Translations under genes and position numbers: made by a program
NCBI GenBank assembly: GCA_964399535.1
Contig: CAYNRE010000066.1
Span: 1-21,173, forward strand
Reading direction: 5' to 3'
DNA: 21,173 nt
Source of the DNA: CAYNRE01 sp964399535
GTDB taxonomy: Bacteria; Planctomycetota; Planctomycetia; Pirellulales; CAYNRE01
The notes under the pieces: generated by a model
What the model was told of the DNA's origin: nothing
Seen by the model: only the letters and a program-made list of their open reading frames with translations
Database searches by the model: none
Shown here: positions 1 to 6,921 of the stretch, piece by piece
Numbering within the stretch: position 1 is the first letter of the stretch
Layout of the letters: the number at the start of each line of letters is the position of its first letter

Positions 1-578
1 GTCGCCTGGTTCGGGTCGGAGTTCTCGCGGGCATCGTAGGCCACTTTGTACGAGACCGTGGCCAGAAACAGCGAGCCGAGCACCAGCGACAGGATCAAAA
101 CCGCGCCGAGGATGCCCAAAAACTTGCCGAGAATGAACTGCCGACGGGTGATCGGCTTGGAGAGCAGGGTCAGGGCGGTCCGGCCCTCGATTTCCTCAGA
201 GATCGAGTTACTGGCCGTCCACAGGGCCAGCAAAATGCCGAGCACCATCACCAGGGTCAGGCCCGAGTCTTTGAGAACCTTGATGTCCTCGCCGAAGGTG
301 TTGTAGGGGATGAACGGAAAGGCCAACAGCGCGCACACTCCGATGAAGACGAGTACGCCGAAAAGCGGTTGGGCGAGCGCCTCTTTGGTGGTGGTCCAGG
401 TAATGGCGGCCAGCTTGGGCAGCAGCGCGCGAAACCCCTGAAACAAAACCGCCACGGCGGCCAGCGCTAACGCGCCCCCCGCCAGCGCGTAGCCAGCCGG
501 CGCTACCCAGACCGTGGCCCCGAGCAAGGTGGCCCCGACTAACGTGGCCCCGAGCAAAATCGAGCTACTACCAAGCAT
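1..578 (-). CDS. ABC-2 type transporter permease subunit (partial, C-terminal part outside window)
   Basis: Reading the reverse strand from the ATG at 578 gives an open frame of 192 residues that runs off the left edge without a stop. Hydrophobic segments lie at about residues 7-48 (a long, probably double, span), 71-92, 106-122 and 152-175. Between the third and fourth is the stretch 'SISEEIEGRTALTLLSKP' (about 125-142) followed by ITRRQFILGKF. This acidic, Gly-Arg-Thr, 'LLSKP' cytoplasmic loop is typical of ABC-2 family permeases (NatB/GldF-like), which pair with an ATPase to export a substrate. Neither the ATPase nor the substrate is visible, because the next gene would lie left of the window. 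The first span contains a short internal repeat (GAT three times at five-residue spacing). The family call is fairly safe; the substrate is unknown. Confidence 0.8.
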   Translation of the reverse strand, partial: MLGSSSILLGATLVGATLLGATVWVAPAGYALAGGALALAAVAVLFQGFRALLPKLAAITWTTTKEALAQPLFGVLVFIGVCALLAFPFIPYNTFGEDIKVLKDSGLTLVMVLGILLALWTASNSISEEIEGRTALTLLSKPITRRQFILGKFLGILGAVLILSLVLGSLFLATVSYKVAYDARENSDPNQA

Positions 579-692
579 TCCGTGTTCCTTCGTGCTGCCG
601 TTCGGCCCGTAACCCACCCCGGGGGCGTTCGGCGGCGCCTTGCCCGCGTTCGCAACCCCCGGTTGTGGCACCCCCAGACCCTTTAACCTAAT

Positions 693-977
693 CTACCGGC
701 GAACCGTGAAACCAGTGAATCGGCCGCTGGCCGGGCGAGTTTCCTGCTTTTCGCCGCGAATGTACCCGTCGAACGCCGCGCGAACGGCACCCAGAAATCG
801 CTCCAATTCCTCGGCCGTGCCCTCGGCCTCGAGCCGTACCCGGCCGTCGGGCAAGTTCTCGACCGTGCCGGTTACGGCATACCGCTGGGCCAATTGGTGC
901 GTGGTATAGCGAAAGCCCACGCCCTGCACCTGACCGCTAAAGTGCACCAGCCAGGATTCGGGGTCGCCTGGGGGCAT
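693..977 (-). CDS. acyP: Acylphosphatase
   Basis: This 94-residue protein matches the usual length of acylphosphatase, a small cytosolic enzyme that hydrolyses the carboxyl-phosphate bond of acylphosphates. The signature 'GQVQGVGFR' lies at residues 15-23, and Arg23 is the phosphate-binding residue. The second motif, 'VENLPDGRV' (39-47), supplies the catalytic Asn41. The C-terminal 'FTGFTVRR' corresponds to the last beta strand. The ATG at 977 leaves 10 residues before the first strand, normal for the family. It is a monocistronic-looking gene on the same strand as the permease, 114 bp away. Its physiological role in bacteria is not well defined. No strong ribosome binding site is visible, which is common in planctomycetes. 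Confidence 0.93.
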   Translation of the reverse strand: MPPGDPESWLVHFSGQVQGVGFRYTTHQLAQRYAVTGTVENLPDGRVRLEAEGTAEELERFLGAVRAAFDGYIRGEKQETRPASGRFTGFTVRR

Positions 978-1231
978 GTCGCGCTGCTCGCTCAGACCTG
1001 GGTTACCCCCGGTGCGGGGGATCGCTCGCCTACCCCTCGATTTTCACAGCCAGAAGTATAGCGCATCGGCCGAATCGAGGTAGTGTCCCCGAGAACCGGT
1101 CGGGCATCGCATTTCGTGCTACTCGGCTTTCTTGGAAAGCAAGCGCTTTTGGCGTTTTCGCACCTCCCTGACCAATGCTCTCGAGCACGTCGCGCGGGCC
1201 GTGAGGGTTATTCCCCGTTCCGCCCGAAAGG

Positions 1232-1606
1232 CTAGGTCGTCCAGAGAGCGATTCCACAGGCAGCCAGATAGATCAACAGCAACAGCCACCAGGCCGAGGT
1301 CCACCAGGGGCCTTCGATGTGCAGCAAGCTTTGAATGGCCAGGGAGGCCAGCACCACTCCCCCCAGGACTCCGGCATAGTTGTCGGGGCCGAAGAACTGC
1401 GAGAGCGCAAACGCGCCGGCCGCCAACGAAACGAGCAGGGCGACTTCCAAGAGCGAAAGCTGCCAGGCCCGGGACCCCGCCCCCGGCGTTTCGCTAGGTT
1501 CTGCCGCGACCGTTTCTTCGTCGCTCGACGGGTCGGCATCGCCGAATTGGTCGGCCCAGGGGTCACTCGGTTGCGATAACGAGTCATCGTGCCTCATGCG
1601 GGTCAT
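1232..1606 (-). CDS. Small three-helix membrane protein, function unknown
   Basis: A 124-residue protein with an acidic, Ser/Asp/Glu-rich cytosolic-looking N-terminus (residues 1-45) and three predicted membrane segments at about 48-71, 77-96 and 102-122. The last begins with a Trp-rich interface (WWTSAWW). I do not recognise a family. The start at 1606 was preferred because it is the last ATG before the acidic region apart from a second at 1597. The longer frame back to 1723 adds a Pro/Arg-rich segment that looks non-coding. No convincing Shine-Dalgarno sequence precedes either ATG. It is divergent from the secreted protein starting at 1759, so a shared promoter region lies between 1607 and 1758. 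Coding is likely from the well-formed membrane pattern; function cannot be named. Confidence 0.65.
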   Translation of the reverse strand: MTRMRHDDSLSQPSDPWADQFGDADPSSDEETVAAEPSETPGAGSRAWQLSLLEVALLVSLAAGAFALSQFFGPDNYAGVLGGVVLASLAIQSLLHIEGPWWTSAWWLLLLIYLAACGIALWTT

Positions 1607-1758
1607 CTGAGCATGCGCCAGCGGCGGCGTCAAAGCGGCCAGGCCCTTGCGCGGGCCGGGGGGGCGAGCGCTGGCCTGCCGACATGCAACCGGGCCCGAA
1701 TTCCAGTAGGCTGGCACGATCAACCCCAGCTCGCGCGAAGCCCTTGGGAACTCGATCG

Positions 1759-2811
1759 ATGCGGCGATTCAATCGACAGCCCGGCCAGAACACCTCCCGG
1801 GCAAGCGCCTGGCTGACGCTATGGGCGGTCGGTTCGGCAATGGCGGTCGGGCTCGGGATGCGTGTGACCCAGGCGGCGGCCCAGCCCGCGACCGAATCGA
1901 CCGAAGCGCGTCCGCCACAGGACGACCAAGACCTGCGCCGCTGGCTGGCCAATATGGCCGACGACCACCAGTTCACGGTGGCCGAGATGTCGCAGGCGCT
2001 GGGAATGAGCGAGCCCCAGGTCGAGGCGGCGCTGTCCCGGTTCGGTTTGCCATCCAACGCCCGGGCCGCGGCGTTGGGCTCCGAGCGAGCGATGTCGCTG
2101 AAGCTGTTGCCTTATCCCGGCGGGCGCCATCCGCGCCTGGGCTTTCTGGAGGGCGCGGTTCATCCGCAACGGGAAACCAAGCTGAGCGTGTTTCCCCCGT
2201 GGGCTGATGGCGGGTACGCGGTGATCGACGTGCCCGAGGCGGTTTGGTTTCGCCCCGGGGGCGAGCGCCAACTGCTTTACTTGGCGCACACCCATGTGCC
2301 CACGATCTGGGACCGCCAGGGCGTCACCCTGCCCCGCTTGGAGTGGGGCGAGGCCGCCGACGGCTGGCTGGCGGTAGCGCGGACCCTGCCGAACGGGGTC
2401 ACCTTCACCTCCCGGGCCCATTCCGGCCAAGACGGAGTGCGCCTGGAGTTTGCCATCGAAAACGGTTCCGACGCGGCCCTCTCGGGGCTCGACGTGCAGA
2501 TGTGCGTGATGCTGGGACGACTGCGGGGGTTCCAGGCCGCGACCAACGACAACAAGCAGTTTGGCCCGGTGTTCGCGGCGGCCCACGACCAGAGCGGTCG
2601 CCGCTGGATCATAACGGGCTGGCAGCGTGCGGCCCGGGTTTGGGGCAACGCGCCCTGCCCCTGCCTGCACAGCGATCCGCGTTTGGAAGACTGCCCGGTG
2701 GGCGGGGCGAGCCGGGTACGGGGTTGGGTCTCGTTTTACGAGGGGACCGAGATCGAAGCGCACCTGGCCCAACTGGCCAGCCTGGCCTGGACCGAGCCGG
2801 CCCCACCTTAG
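1759..2811 (+). CDS. Secreted protein of unknown function with an N-terminal helix-turn-helix-like stretch
   Basis: The ATG at 1759 gives 350 residues. A basic N-terminus followed by a hydrophobic core (about 17-35) and 'TQAAAQPA' looks like a Sec signal peptide, which is why this start was chosen over the frame's earlier start at 1684. Residues 72-97 ('FTVAEMSQALGMSEPQVEA', then ALSRFGL) resemble a helix-turn-helix, odd for an exported protein. The remainder (about 110-345) appears mostly beta and has conserved-looking blocks: 'GFLEGAVHPQRETKLSVF', 'LAHTHVPTIWD', 'ATNDNKQFGPV', 'WGNAPCPCLHSDPRLEDCP' and 'GWVSFYEGTEIEAHL'. The Cys-Pro-Cys plus a nearby Cys could form a disulfide or bind metal. 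I believe similar hypothetical proteins occur in planctomycetes but know no function. The stop lies 22 bp from the convergent ispG stop. Confidence 0.8.
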   Translation: MRRFNRQPGQNTSRASAWLTLWAVGSAMAVGLGMRVTQAAAQPATESTEARPPQDDQDLRRWLANMADDHQFTVAEMSQALGMSEPQVEAALSRFGLPSNARAAALGSERAMSLKLLPYPGGRHPRLGFLEGAVHPQRETKLSVFPPWADGGYAVIDVPEAVWFRPGGERQLLYLAHTHVPTIWDRQGVTLPRLEWGEAADGWLAVARTLPNGVTFTSRAHSGQDGVRLEFAIENGSDAALSGLDVQMCVMLGRLRGFQAATNDNKQFGPVFAAAHDQSGRRWIITGWQRAARVWGNAPCPCLHSDPRLEDCPVGGASRVRGWVSFYEGTEIEAHLAQLASLAWTEPAPP

Positions 2812-2831
2812 GGCCCGCGGCCGGTGGCCCT
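2810..2831. terminator. Hairpin between convergent genes, possible bidirectional terminator
   Basis: The short gap between the convergent stops at 2811 and 2834 contains a perfect 6-bp inverted repeat, AGGGCC (2810-2815) and GGCCCT (2826-2831), around a 10-base GC-rich loop. There is no T tract on either side, so it is not a canonical intrinsic terminator. Its position makes a role in ending both transcripts plausible. Confidence 0.3.
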
Positions 2832-2833
2832 GC

Positions 2834-4006
2834 TTACCGAGAGCCGGCGCTGCTGGTGGCGCGGGCGTCGATCAGCGCGTCGAGCTCTTGTTTGAGCCGG
2901 GGCAAGATCTGGTCGTAGGGGAAGGCCCCCAACTCGGCGCTGCCGCGCTTCAAATTCACGAAATGCGGGCCGCACCAGAGCCCCAGGTCGGCGTCGTCGG
3001 TTTCCCCCGGGCCGTTCACCCGACAGCCCATCACGGCGATGGTCAGGGCGTGTTCGGCGGCGTAGCGGGTTAATTCCTTGACCTGCTGGGCCAGTTCGAT
3101 AAAGGCTTCGTTCTCGACCCGGGAACAGCTTGGGCAACTGATAATGTTGAGCGACCCGCGGCCGAAGTCGACCACCGAGCGAACGCGGCCGGCCGCGATA
3201 TCGGCCAGAATCTGGCGGCCGGCGACAATCTCCTCGGGCTTGCGCGCGTTGGGCACGGTAAGCGAAACGCGAATCGTGTCCCCCACCCCACGGCCGATGA
3301 GCTGCTCGAAGGCAATTCGGGTTTTGATGATCCCATCGGGCGGCAGTCCCGCTTCCGTTACCCCCAGGTGCAGCGGTACATCGGGCCGGGCCTCGGCGAA
3401 GCGGCGATTGACTTCGATCACCTTGGCCGGGTCGGAATCTTTGAGCGAAACCACATAGCGGGTAAAGCCGATCCGGTCGAGCAATTCGCAGTGATCTAGC
3501 GCGCTGGCCAGCATCGGCGACAGCGAATCGTCGGGGCCGAAGCGCTCGACCAACGCGGGGTCGACCGAACCGCAATTCACACCCACCCGCAGCGCGCAAT
3601 CGTGCTGGGCGGCCGTGTCGGCCAGGAACTTCACCTTATCCTGCCAGGGCTTGGTGCGCTGGTGGTGGTAAAGGTGGCCGGGGTTGTAACGAACCTTGTC
3701 GACGTGGGGAGCGACCACGCTGGCCAGGCGGTAGTTCTCCTGCAAGTCGACCGACAGGTTGGCCGTGGTTTGGCGGCGGATCTCGGCCAGAGCCTCGGCG
3801 TCTTTGTTGTTGTCGACGGCAATGCGAATGACGTCGGCGCCCGCCGCCTGGAGGGCTTGAACCTGGCCCACCGTGGCGGCCACGTCCTGGGTGTGGGTCG
3901 CGGTCATGCTTTGCACGGCGATCGCGTGCTCGTGGCCGACCGAGATACTGCCGATCCGCACGCTACGAGTCGGATTGCGCTGGATCGTGGGTGGCGAATC
4001 GGTCAT
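2834..4006 (-). CDS. ispG: 4-hydroxy-3-methylbut-2-enyl diphosphate synthase (IspG/GcpE)
   Basis: IspG converts 2-C-methyl-D-erythritol 2,4-cyclodiphosphate to HMBPP in the MEP isoprenoid pathway, in the cytosol, using a [4Fe-4S] cluster. The protein is 390 residues from the ATG at 4006. The N-terminal TIM barrel opens with 'VGHEHAIAVQSMTATHTQD' and carries 'VDLQENYRLA', 'VRYNPGH' and 'RVGVNCGS'. The C-terminal cluster domain has 'CPSCSR' (Cys291, Cys294) and 'MGCRVNGPGE' (Cys328, Glu335), matching the three cluster cysteines and catalytic Glu of the family, then 'CGPHFVNLKRG'. The length fits the two-domain form, not the three-domain form of plants and chlamydiae. A TTG start at 4027 would add seven residues; the ATG was preferred, with AAAGG 11 bases upstream. 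The sugar isomerase-like gene lies 272 bp upstream on the same strand, so co-transcription is possible but unproven. Confidence 0.96.
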   Translation of the reverse strand: MTDSPPTIQRNPTRSVRIGSISVGHEHAIAVQSMTATHTQDVAATVGQVQALQAAGADVIRIAVDNNKDAEALAEIRRQTTANLSVDLQENYRLASVVAPHVDKVRYNPGHLYHHQRTKPWQDKVKFLADTAAQHDCALRVGVNCGSVDPALVERFGPDDSLSPMLASALDHCELLDRIGFTRYVVSLKDSDPAKVIEVNRRFAEARPDVPLHLGVTEAGLPPDGIIKTRIAFEQLIGRGVGDTIRVSLTVPNARKPEEIVAGRQILADIAAGRVRSVVDFGRGSLNIISCPSCSRVENEAFIELAQQVKELTRYAAEHALTIAVMGCRVNGPGETDDADLGLWCGPHFVNLKRGSAELGAFPYDQILPRLKQELDALIDARATSSAGSR

Positions 4007-4278
4007 GAGCACCCGGGCCTTTGGCAATCGTGTTTCAAATGGGCCGCACGGCCCCCCAGGGGCCCGCGCCTACCGCGATCGTAACCGGCCCTTGGCCCCA
4101 CTGGCCAGGGGAGACGGGCCAGCGCCGGCCAGGAAGCGCCAAGTCCGGGTCGGGCGCGACCCTCGGACCCGACGGCTGGCTCGTTGTACGCCGGGATAGG
4201 GTTCCTCGCAGGGAACGAACCGCAGTGGCCAGCCCCGCGCTAACCGGGTAGGAGCCACGGCCGCCGCGGACCGGCCGC

Positions 4279-5202
4279 CTAGCTCAACTCGGCCCGCACC
4301 GATTCCAGCAGGCGTTTCGTGGCCAAGATTCCCTCGGGCTCGCTCAGCTTCGACCCCTCGTACTCGATGCCCACGTAGCCGTGGTAGCCGGCGGCGAGCA
4401 CGATTTTCATCATTCGCCGGTAGTCGGTGCGGGTTTCGTTGCCGTCGGCATCGAAATCGTGGCTCTTGGCGCTGACCGCCTTGGCAAAGGGCATGAGTTC
4501 CTCGACCCCCTGATAGCGGTCGTATTCCTCGGTGTTGCTGACGCGGAAGTTACCGAAATCGGGCAGGGTGCCGCAATTGGGCAGGTTTACCTCGCGCATG
4601 ACCGCCGAGAGCCATTTGCCGTTCGACGAAAGTCCGCCGTGGTTCTCGACAATCACGTTCAGCCCAAAGTCGGCGGCAAACTCTGAGAGCCGCCGCAGCC
4701 CGTCGGCTGCCAGGGGGATCGTTTCGTCGTAGCCGCCCCGGCTTTGCGCATTGACGCGAATCGAGTGGCAGCCGAGAAACTTGGCCGCTTCGACCCAGCG
4801 ATGGTGGTTCTCGACGGCCTTGAGCCGGTTCTTCTCGTCCGGATCCCCCAGGGCGCCTTCTCCGTCGATCATGATTAGCAGCGTTTTCACGCCCAGGTCT
4901 TCACCCCGTTTTTTCAACTCGCCCAAATAGGCCTGGTCGCTGGCTTTGTCCTTGAAGAACTGGTTCACGTACTCGATGGCCTGAATGCCGAAGTCTGCTT
5001 TTGCGGTTTTGGCGAAATCGAGGTTGTCGAGTTTCTTGGCAAACAGCGTTTTGTGAAGTGACCATTGGGCCAGCGAGATTTCAAACATCGGGTTCTCCGC
5101 GGCTCGCCCCGTGGGTAGCCCGACAAGATTGGCCAGGCCCAAACCGGCGGCCCAGGTGCTCGTGGTGCGTAGAAAGTCTCTGCGATCGGTTCGCGCGGTC
5201 AT
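4279..5202 (-). CDS. Tat-exported sugar phosphate isomerase/epimerase-like TIM-barrel protein
   Basis: This 307-residue protein belongs to the xylose isomerase-like TIM barrel family (AP endonuclease 2 superfamily; hydroxypyruvate isomerase and inosose-type enzymes). Its N-terminus 'TDRRDFLRTTSTWAAGLGLA' is a twin-arginine signal, so it is exported folded, which fits a metalloenzyme. Probable metal ligands are Glu186 ('VIVENHGG'), Asp215 ('LPDFGNF'), His248 ('SHDFD') and Glu280 ('VGIEYEG'), in the order typical of the family. The start at 5202 is set by the Tat signal; the frame continues upstream to 5529 but that part resembles no protein. AAGGA lies about 11 bases upstream of the ATG. Substrate cannot be told from sequence: sugars, sugar phosphates and inositols are all possible. 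Planctomycetes carry many paralogues of this exported family. Divergent from the ArsC-like gene. Confidence 0.88.
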   Translation of the reverse strand: MTARTDRRDFLRTTSTWAAGLGLANLVGLPTGRAAENPMFEISLAQWSLHKTLFAKKLDNLDFAKTAKADFGIQAIEYVNQFFKDKASDQAYLGELKKRGEDLGVKTLLIMIDGEGALGDPDEKNRLKAVENHHRWVEAAKFLGCHSIRVNAQSRGGYDETIPLAADGLRRLSEFAADFGLNVIVENHGGLSSNGKWLSAVMREVNLPNCGTLPDFGNFRVSNTEEYDRYQGVEELMPFAKAVSAKSHDFDADGNETRTDYRRMMKIVLAAGYHGYVGIEYEGSKLSEPEGILATKRLLESVRAELS

Positions 5203-5518
5203 GGTGTCGATTTTCCTTGGCGGCCCGCTCGAACGGGCGGTTTCTTGGCGATTCCCCAGGTACGGCCCCGTTTCCCGAGTGTGCTCCGGCAAACGCCAGG
5301 AGGATCTTCCAGCGCAAGCGGGGCGCTGGAACTTCCCCCGCGCGGGCGATCGGCCCCCAGCCGTCCCGTGGGTGCCGGTGTCGTGCCGCCCCCCACTGCC
5401 CGCCCAGGCCGGCAGCGGCCGACTGTGGCCGCTTGACGCCTGGAGTATAAAAGGCCCAGCGAGGCGGGGCAATTCGGCCCCCCCGGGACCGTTTTGTGCA
5501 TTCCTTGGAGCAAGTTGC
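5203..5518. other. Divergent intergenic region
   Basis: This 316-bp stretch separates two divergent starts and should hold both promoters. A candidate minus-strand promoter is listed separately. On the plus strand there is TATAAA at 5446-5451, but the TTGACG at 5433-5438 is only 7 bases away, so they do not form a standard pair; a plus promoter is not resolved. GGAG at 5507-5510 is a plausible Shine-Dalgarno for the gene at 5519. The rest is GC-rich with no convincing gene. Confidence 0.6.
5444..5472 (-). promoter_or_regulatory. Candidate sigma-70-like promoter for the Tat-exported isomerase gene
   Basis: On the minus strand, TTGCCC (5472-5467, four of six matches to the -35 consensus) is followed after 17 bases by TATACT (5449-5444, five of six matches to the -10 consensus). 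Transcription would start near 5437, leaving a leader of about 235 bases before the ATG at 5202. This AT-rich island stands out in GC-rich sequence. Based only on sequence resemblance. Confidence 0.4.
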
Positions 5519-5869
5519 ATGGCTGCCAAGATCGACTGGTACTACCACCGCCCCGGCTGCGTCACCTGCGGCCGTTCGCTCTCGTTTCTGGAATCGAAGG
5601 GGGCCAAAATCCTGGCCCAAACCAACGCCACGAAGGAGAAGTTCACTCCGGCCCAGGCGGTGGCCATGGCCCGCGAGGCCAGCGACGTTTACATCGCCAA
5701 GGGCAAGAAGGTGGTGCACTACCGGATGAAAAAAGACGCCCCCAGCGACGAAGAGTTGGCCAAACACCTGACCGGTCCCTCGGGCAATATGCGGGCCCCG
5801 GTCATTCGCCGTGGGAAGACTATGTTGGTCGGCTTTCTCGAAGGCGAGTTTGCCGAGCTGCTCGATTAG
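5519..5869 (+). CDS. ArsC/Spx-like thioredoxin-fold protein
   Basis: A 116-residue cytosolic protein whose start 'IDWYYHRPGCVTCGRSLSFLE' has a thioredoxin-fold CxxC (Cys14, Cys17) directly after the first beta strand. The middle is helical and Lys-rich. Near the C-terminus 'LTGPSGNMRAPVIRRGKTML' supplies the cis-Pro-containing strand (RAPV) and basic loop seen in ArsC/Spx-type proteins, and 'VGFLEGEFAELLD' the last helix. The length matches the ArsC-like family (about 110-120). Members include arsenate reductases, Spx regulators and unassigned redox proteins. Nothing nearby (no arsR, arsB or acr3) points to arsenic, so a general thiol redox role is as likely. The ATG at 5519 is preceded by GGAG with an 8-base gap. 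The flavin-reductase-like gene begins about 108 bp downstream on the same strand. Confidence 0.82.
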   Translation: MAAKIDWYYHRPGCVTCGRSLSFLESKGAKILAQTNATKEKFTPAQAVAMAREASDVYIAKGKKVVHYRMKKDAPSDEELAKHLTGPSGNMRAPVIRRGKTMLVGFLEGEFAELLD

Positions 5870-5977
5870 CCGGCGATCGACCATGGCCATCGCGGCCGCC
5901 GAGTGCCAGCCGAGGTTTGCACGGAGAGGTAGAGCGAGGCGCGTTGGGTTGAGTTTCCCCGGGGGCCGGTGACGCAA

Positions 5978-6574
5978 ATGGGTAGCGAAGCCGATGTGAC
6001 GAGCCGAGAAGCTGCCGCGTTGCTGTTCGCCGGGCTCGATCGCCAGGCCTGGGTGGTGACGGCCGCCGACGGTTCGCGGCGCGGCGGGCTCTTGGCCACC
6101 TGGGTCGAGCCGGCCTCGATCGACCCGGCCGAGCCGATGATGCTTGCCGCGCTGGCGGTCAACCATTTCACCGCCGAACTGGTTCAGCAGAGCGGCTGGT
6201 TCGCCGCCCACTTGCTGCGCCCCGACCAGACCGAGCTGGCGCTGCGTTTCGCCCTGGGAAGCGGACGAACGACCGACAAGCTGGCCAATCTGGCAGTTCG
6301 TCAGGAACCCGCACGCGCGCCGATTCTCAGCGACTGCGCCGCTTGGGCCGAATGCCAGGTCATCGACCAGCACAGTACGGGGGACCGGCGATTTTTCTGG
6401 GGGGGCGTGGTGCGGGCCGAACTGCGCAGCCCTGGACCCTGGCTCTGCGCCTCGACGGTGATGGCGGCCGCCAGCGGCGAGCAATTGGCAGCGCTGGGTG
6501 CTCAATTGCAGCAAGATCTGCAGCTGCATCGCCCGCTGCGGGCGACCTGGTTGGCAAGCCGGTCGGGAAGCTGA
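5978..6574 (+). CDS. Flavin reductase-like (FMN-binding split-barrel) domain protein
   Basis: About 198 residues from the ATG at 5978; a GTG at 5969 would add three. An in-frame stop at 5930 limits the start. The order of elements fits the flavin reductase-like split barrel: an opening helix, 'WVVTAADGSRRGGLLATWV' in place of the usual 'vvTt.dg.rng.tas.v', 'PMMLAALAVNHFTAELVQQS' in place of 'P..v.v.l...s.t...i..s', 'GWFAAHLL', and a later strand block 'AECQVIDQHSTGDRRFFWGG' resembling the conserved dimer/flavin region. Members bind FMN or FAD and reduce flavin or act as electron-transfer partners. No partner oxygenase is visible. It could be co-transcribed with the ArsC-like gene, which would pair two small redox proteins. 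Family assignment is moderate; substrate unknown. Confidence 0.72.
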   Translation: MGSEADVTSREAAALLFAGLDRQAWVVTAADGSRRGGLLATWVEPASIDPAEPMMLAALAVNHFTAELVQQSGWFAAHLLRPDQTELALRFALGSGRTTDKLANLAVRQEPARAPILSDCAAWAECQVIDQHSTGDRRFFWGGVVRAELRSPGPWLCASTVMAAASGEQLAALGAQLQQDLQLHRPLRATWLASRSGS

Positions 6575-6921
6575 GCCACATGCTCCCAGAGCGCCAGACT
6601 CCCCGGGCAGCGTGAACGACGCGACCAGGTTTGACCCCCCTGCGGCGCCAGGGTAGACTCAAGCCAGAGCAGTCATTCCCCTCTCTAGTGCGGTGCGGCT
6701 TGGCAGCACACCGTTGGCTGGCGAGGCTTTTCTGATGATGCCCGCTCGGACACTCGTCCAATTCGCCCCGATCCGGGGTGCCGGCGGTCGGATGCGACTC
6801 GTCTGGACGGTTCTTCGGGCCAACGTAATCGACCGGTCAGTGAGCCAGTCGGGATAGTGAGCGACGTTCTGGTGCAACCCAGGGGGCGCCGGCCCTCGAC
6901 GCGTTGCGAGGTAGCGCGCTG
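6575..6921. other. Intergenic region upstream of the kinase gene
   Basis: I see no convincing gene, RNA or repeat in these 347 bases. Short open frames on both strands are Arg/Pro-rich and unlike proteins. GAGG at 6908-6911, 10 bases before the kinase ATG at 6922, is a plausible ribosome binding site. No clear promoter was found. Confidence 0.5.

Noticed and set aside
1030..1257. 75-residue minus-strand frame between acylphosphatase and the small membrane protein
   Set aside because: No motif, no ribosome binding site, and it overlaps the 3' end of the membrane protein gene.
5433..5451. TTGACG and TATAAA as a plus-strand promoter pair
   Set aside because: Spacing is 7 bases, too short for a sigma-70 promoter; the minus-strand reading of the same AT-rich island fits better.
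5081..6529. 482-residue minus-strand frame across the divergent region
   Set aside because: It covers the ArsC-like and flavin-reductase-like genes in antisense and their likely promoters; composition is not protein-like.
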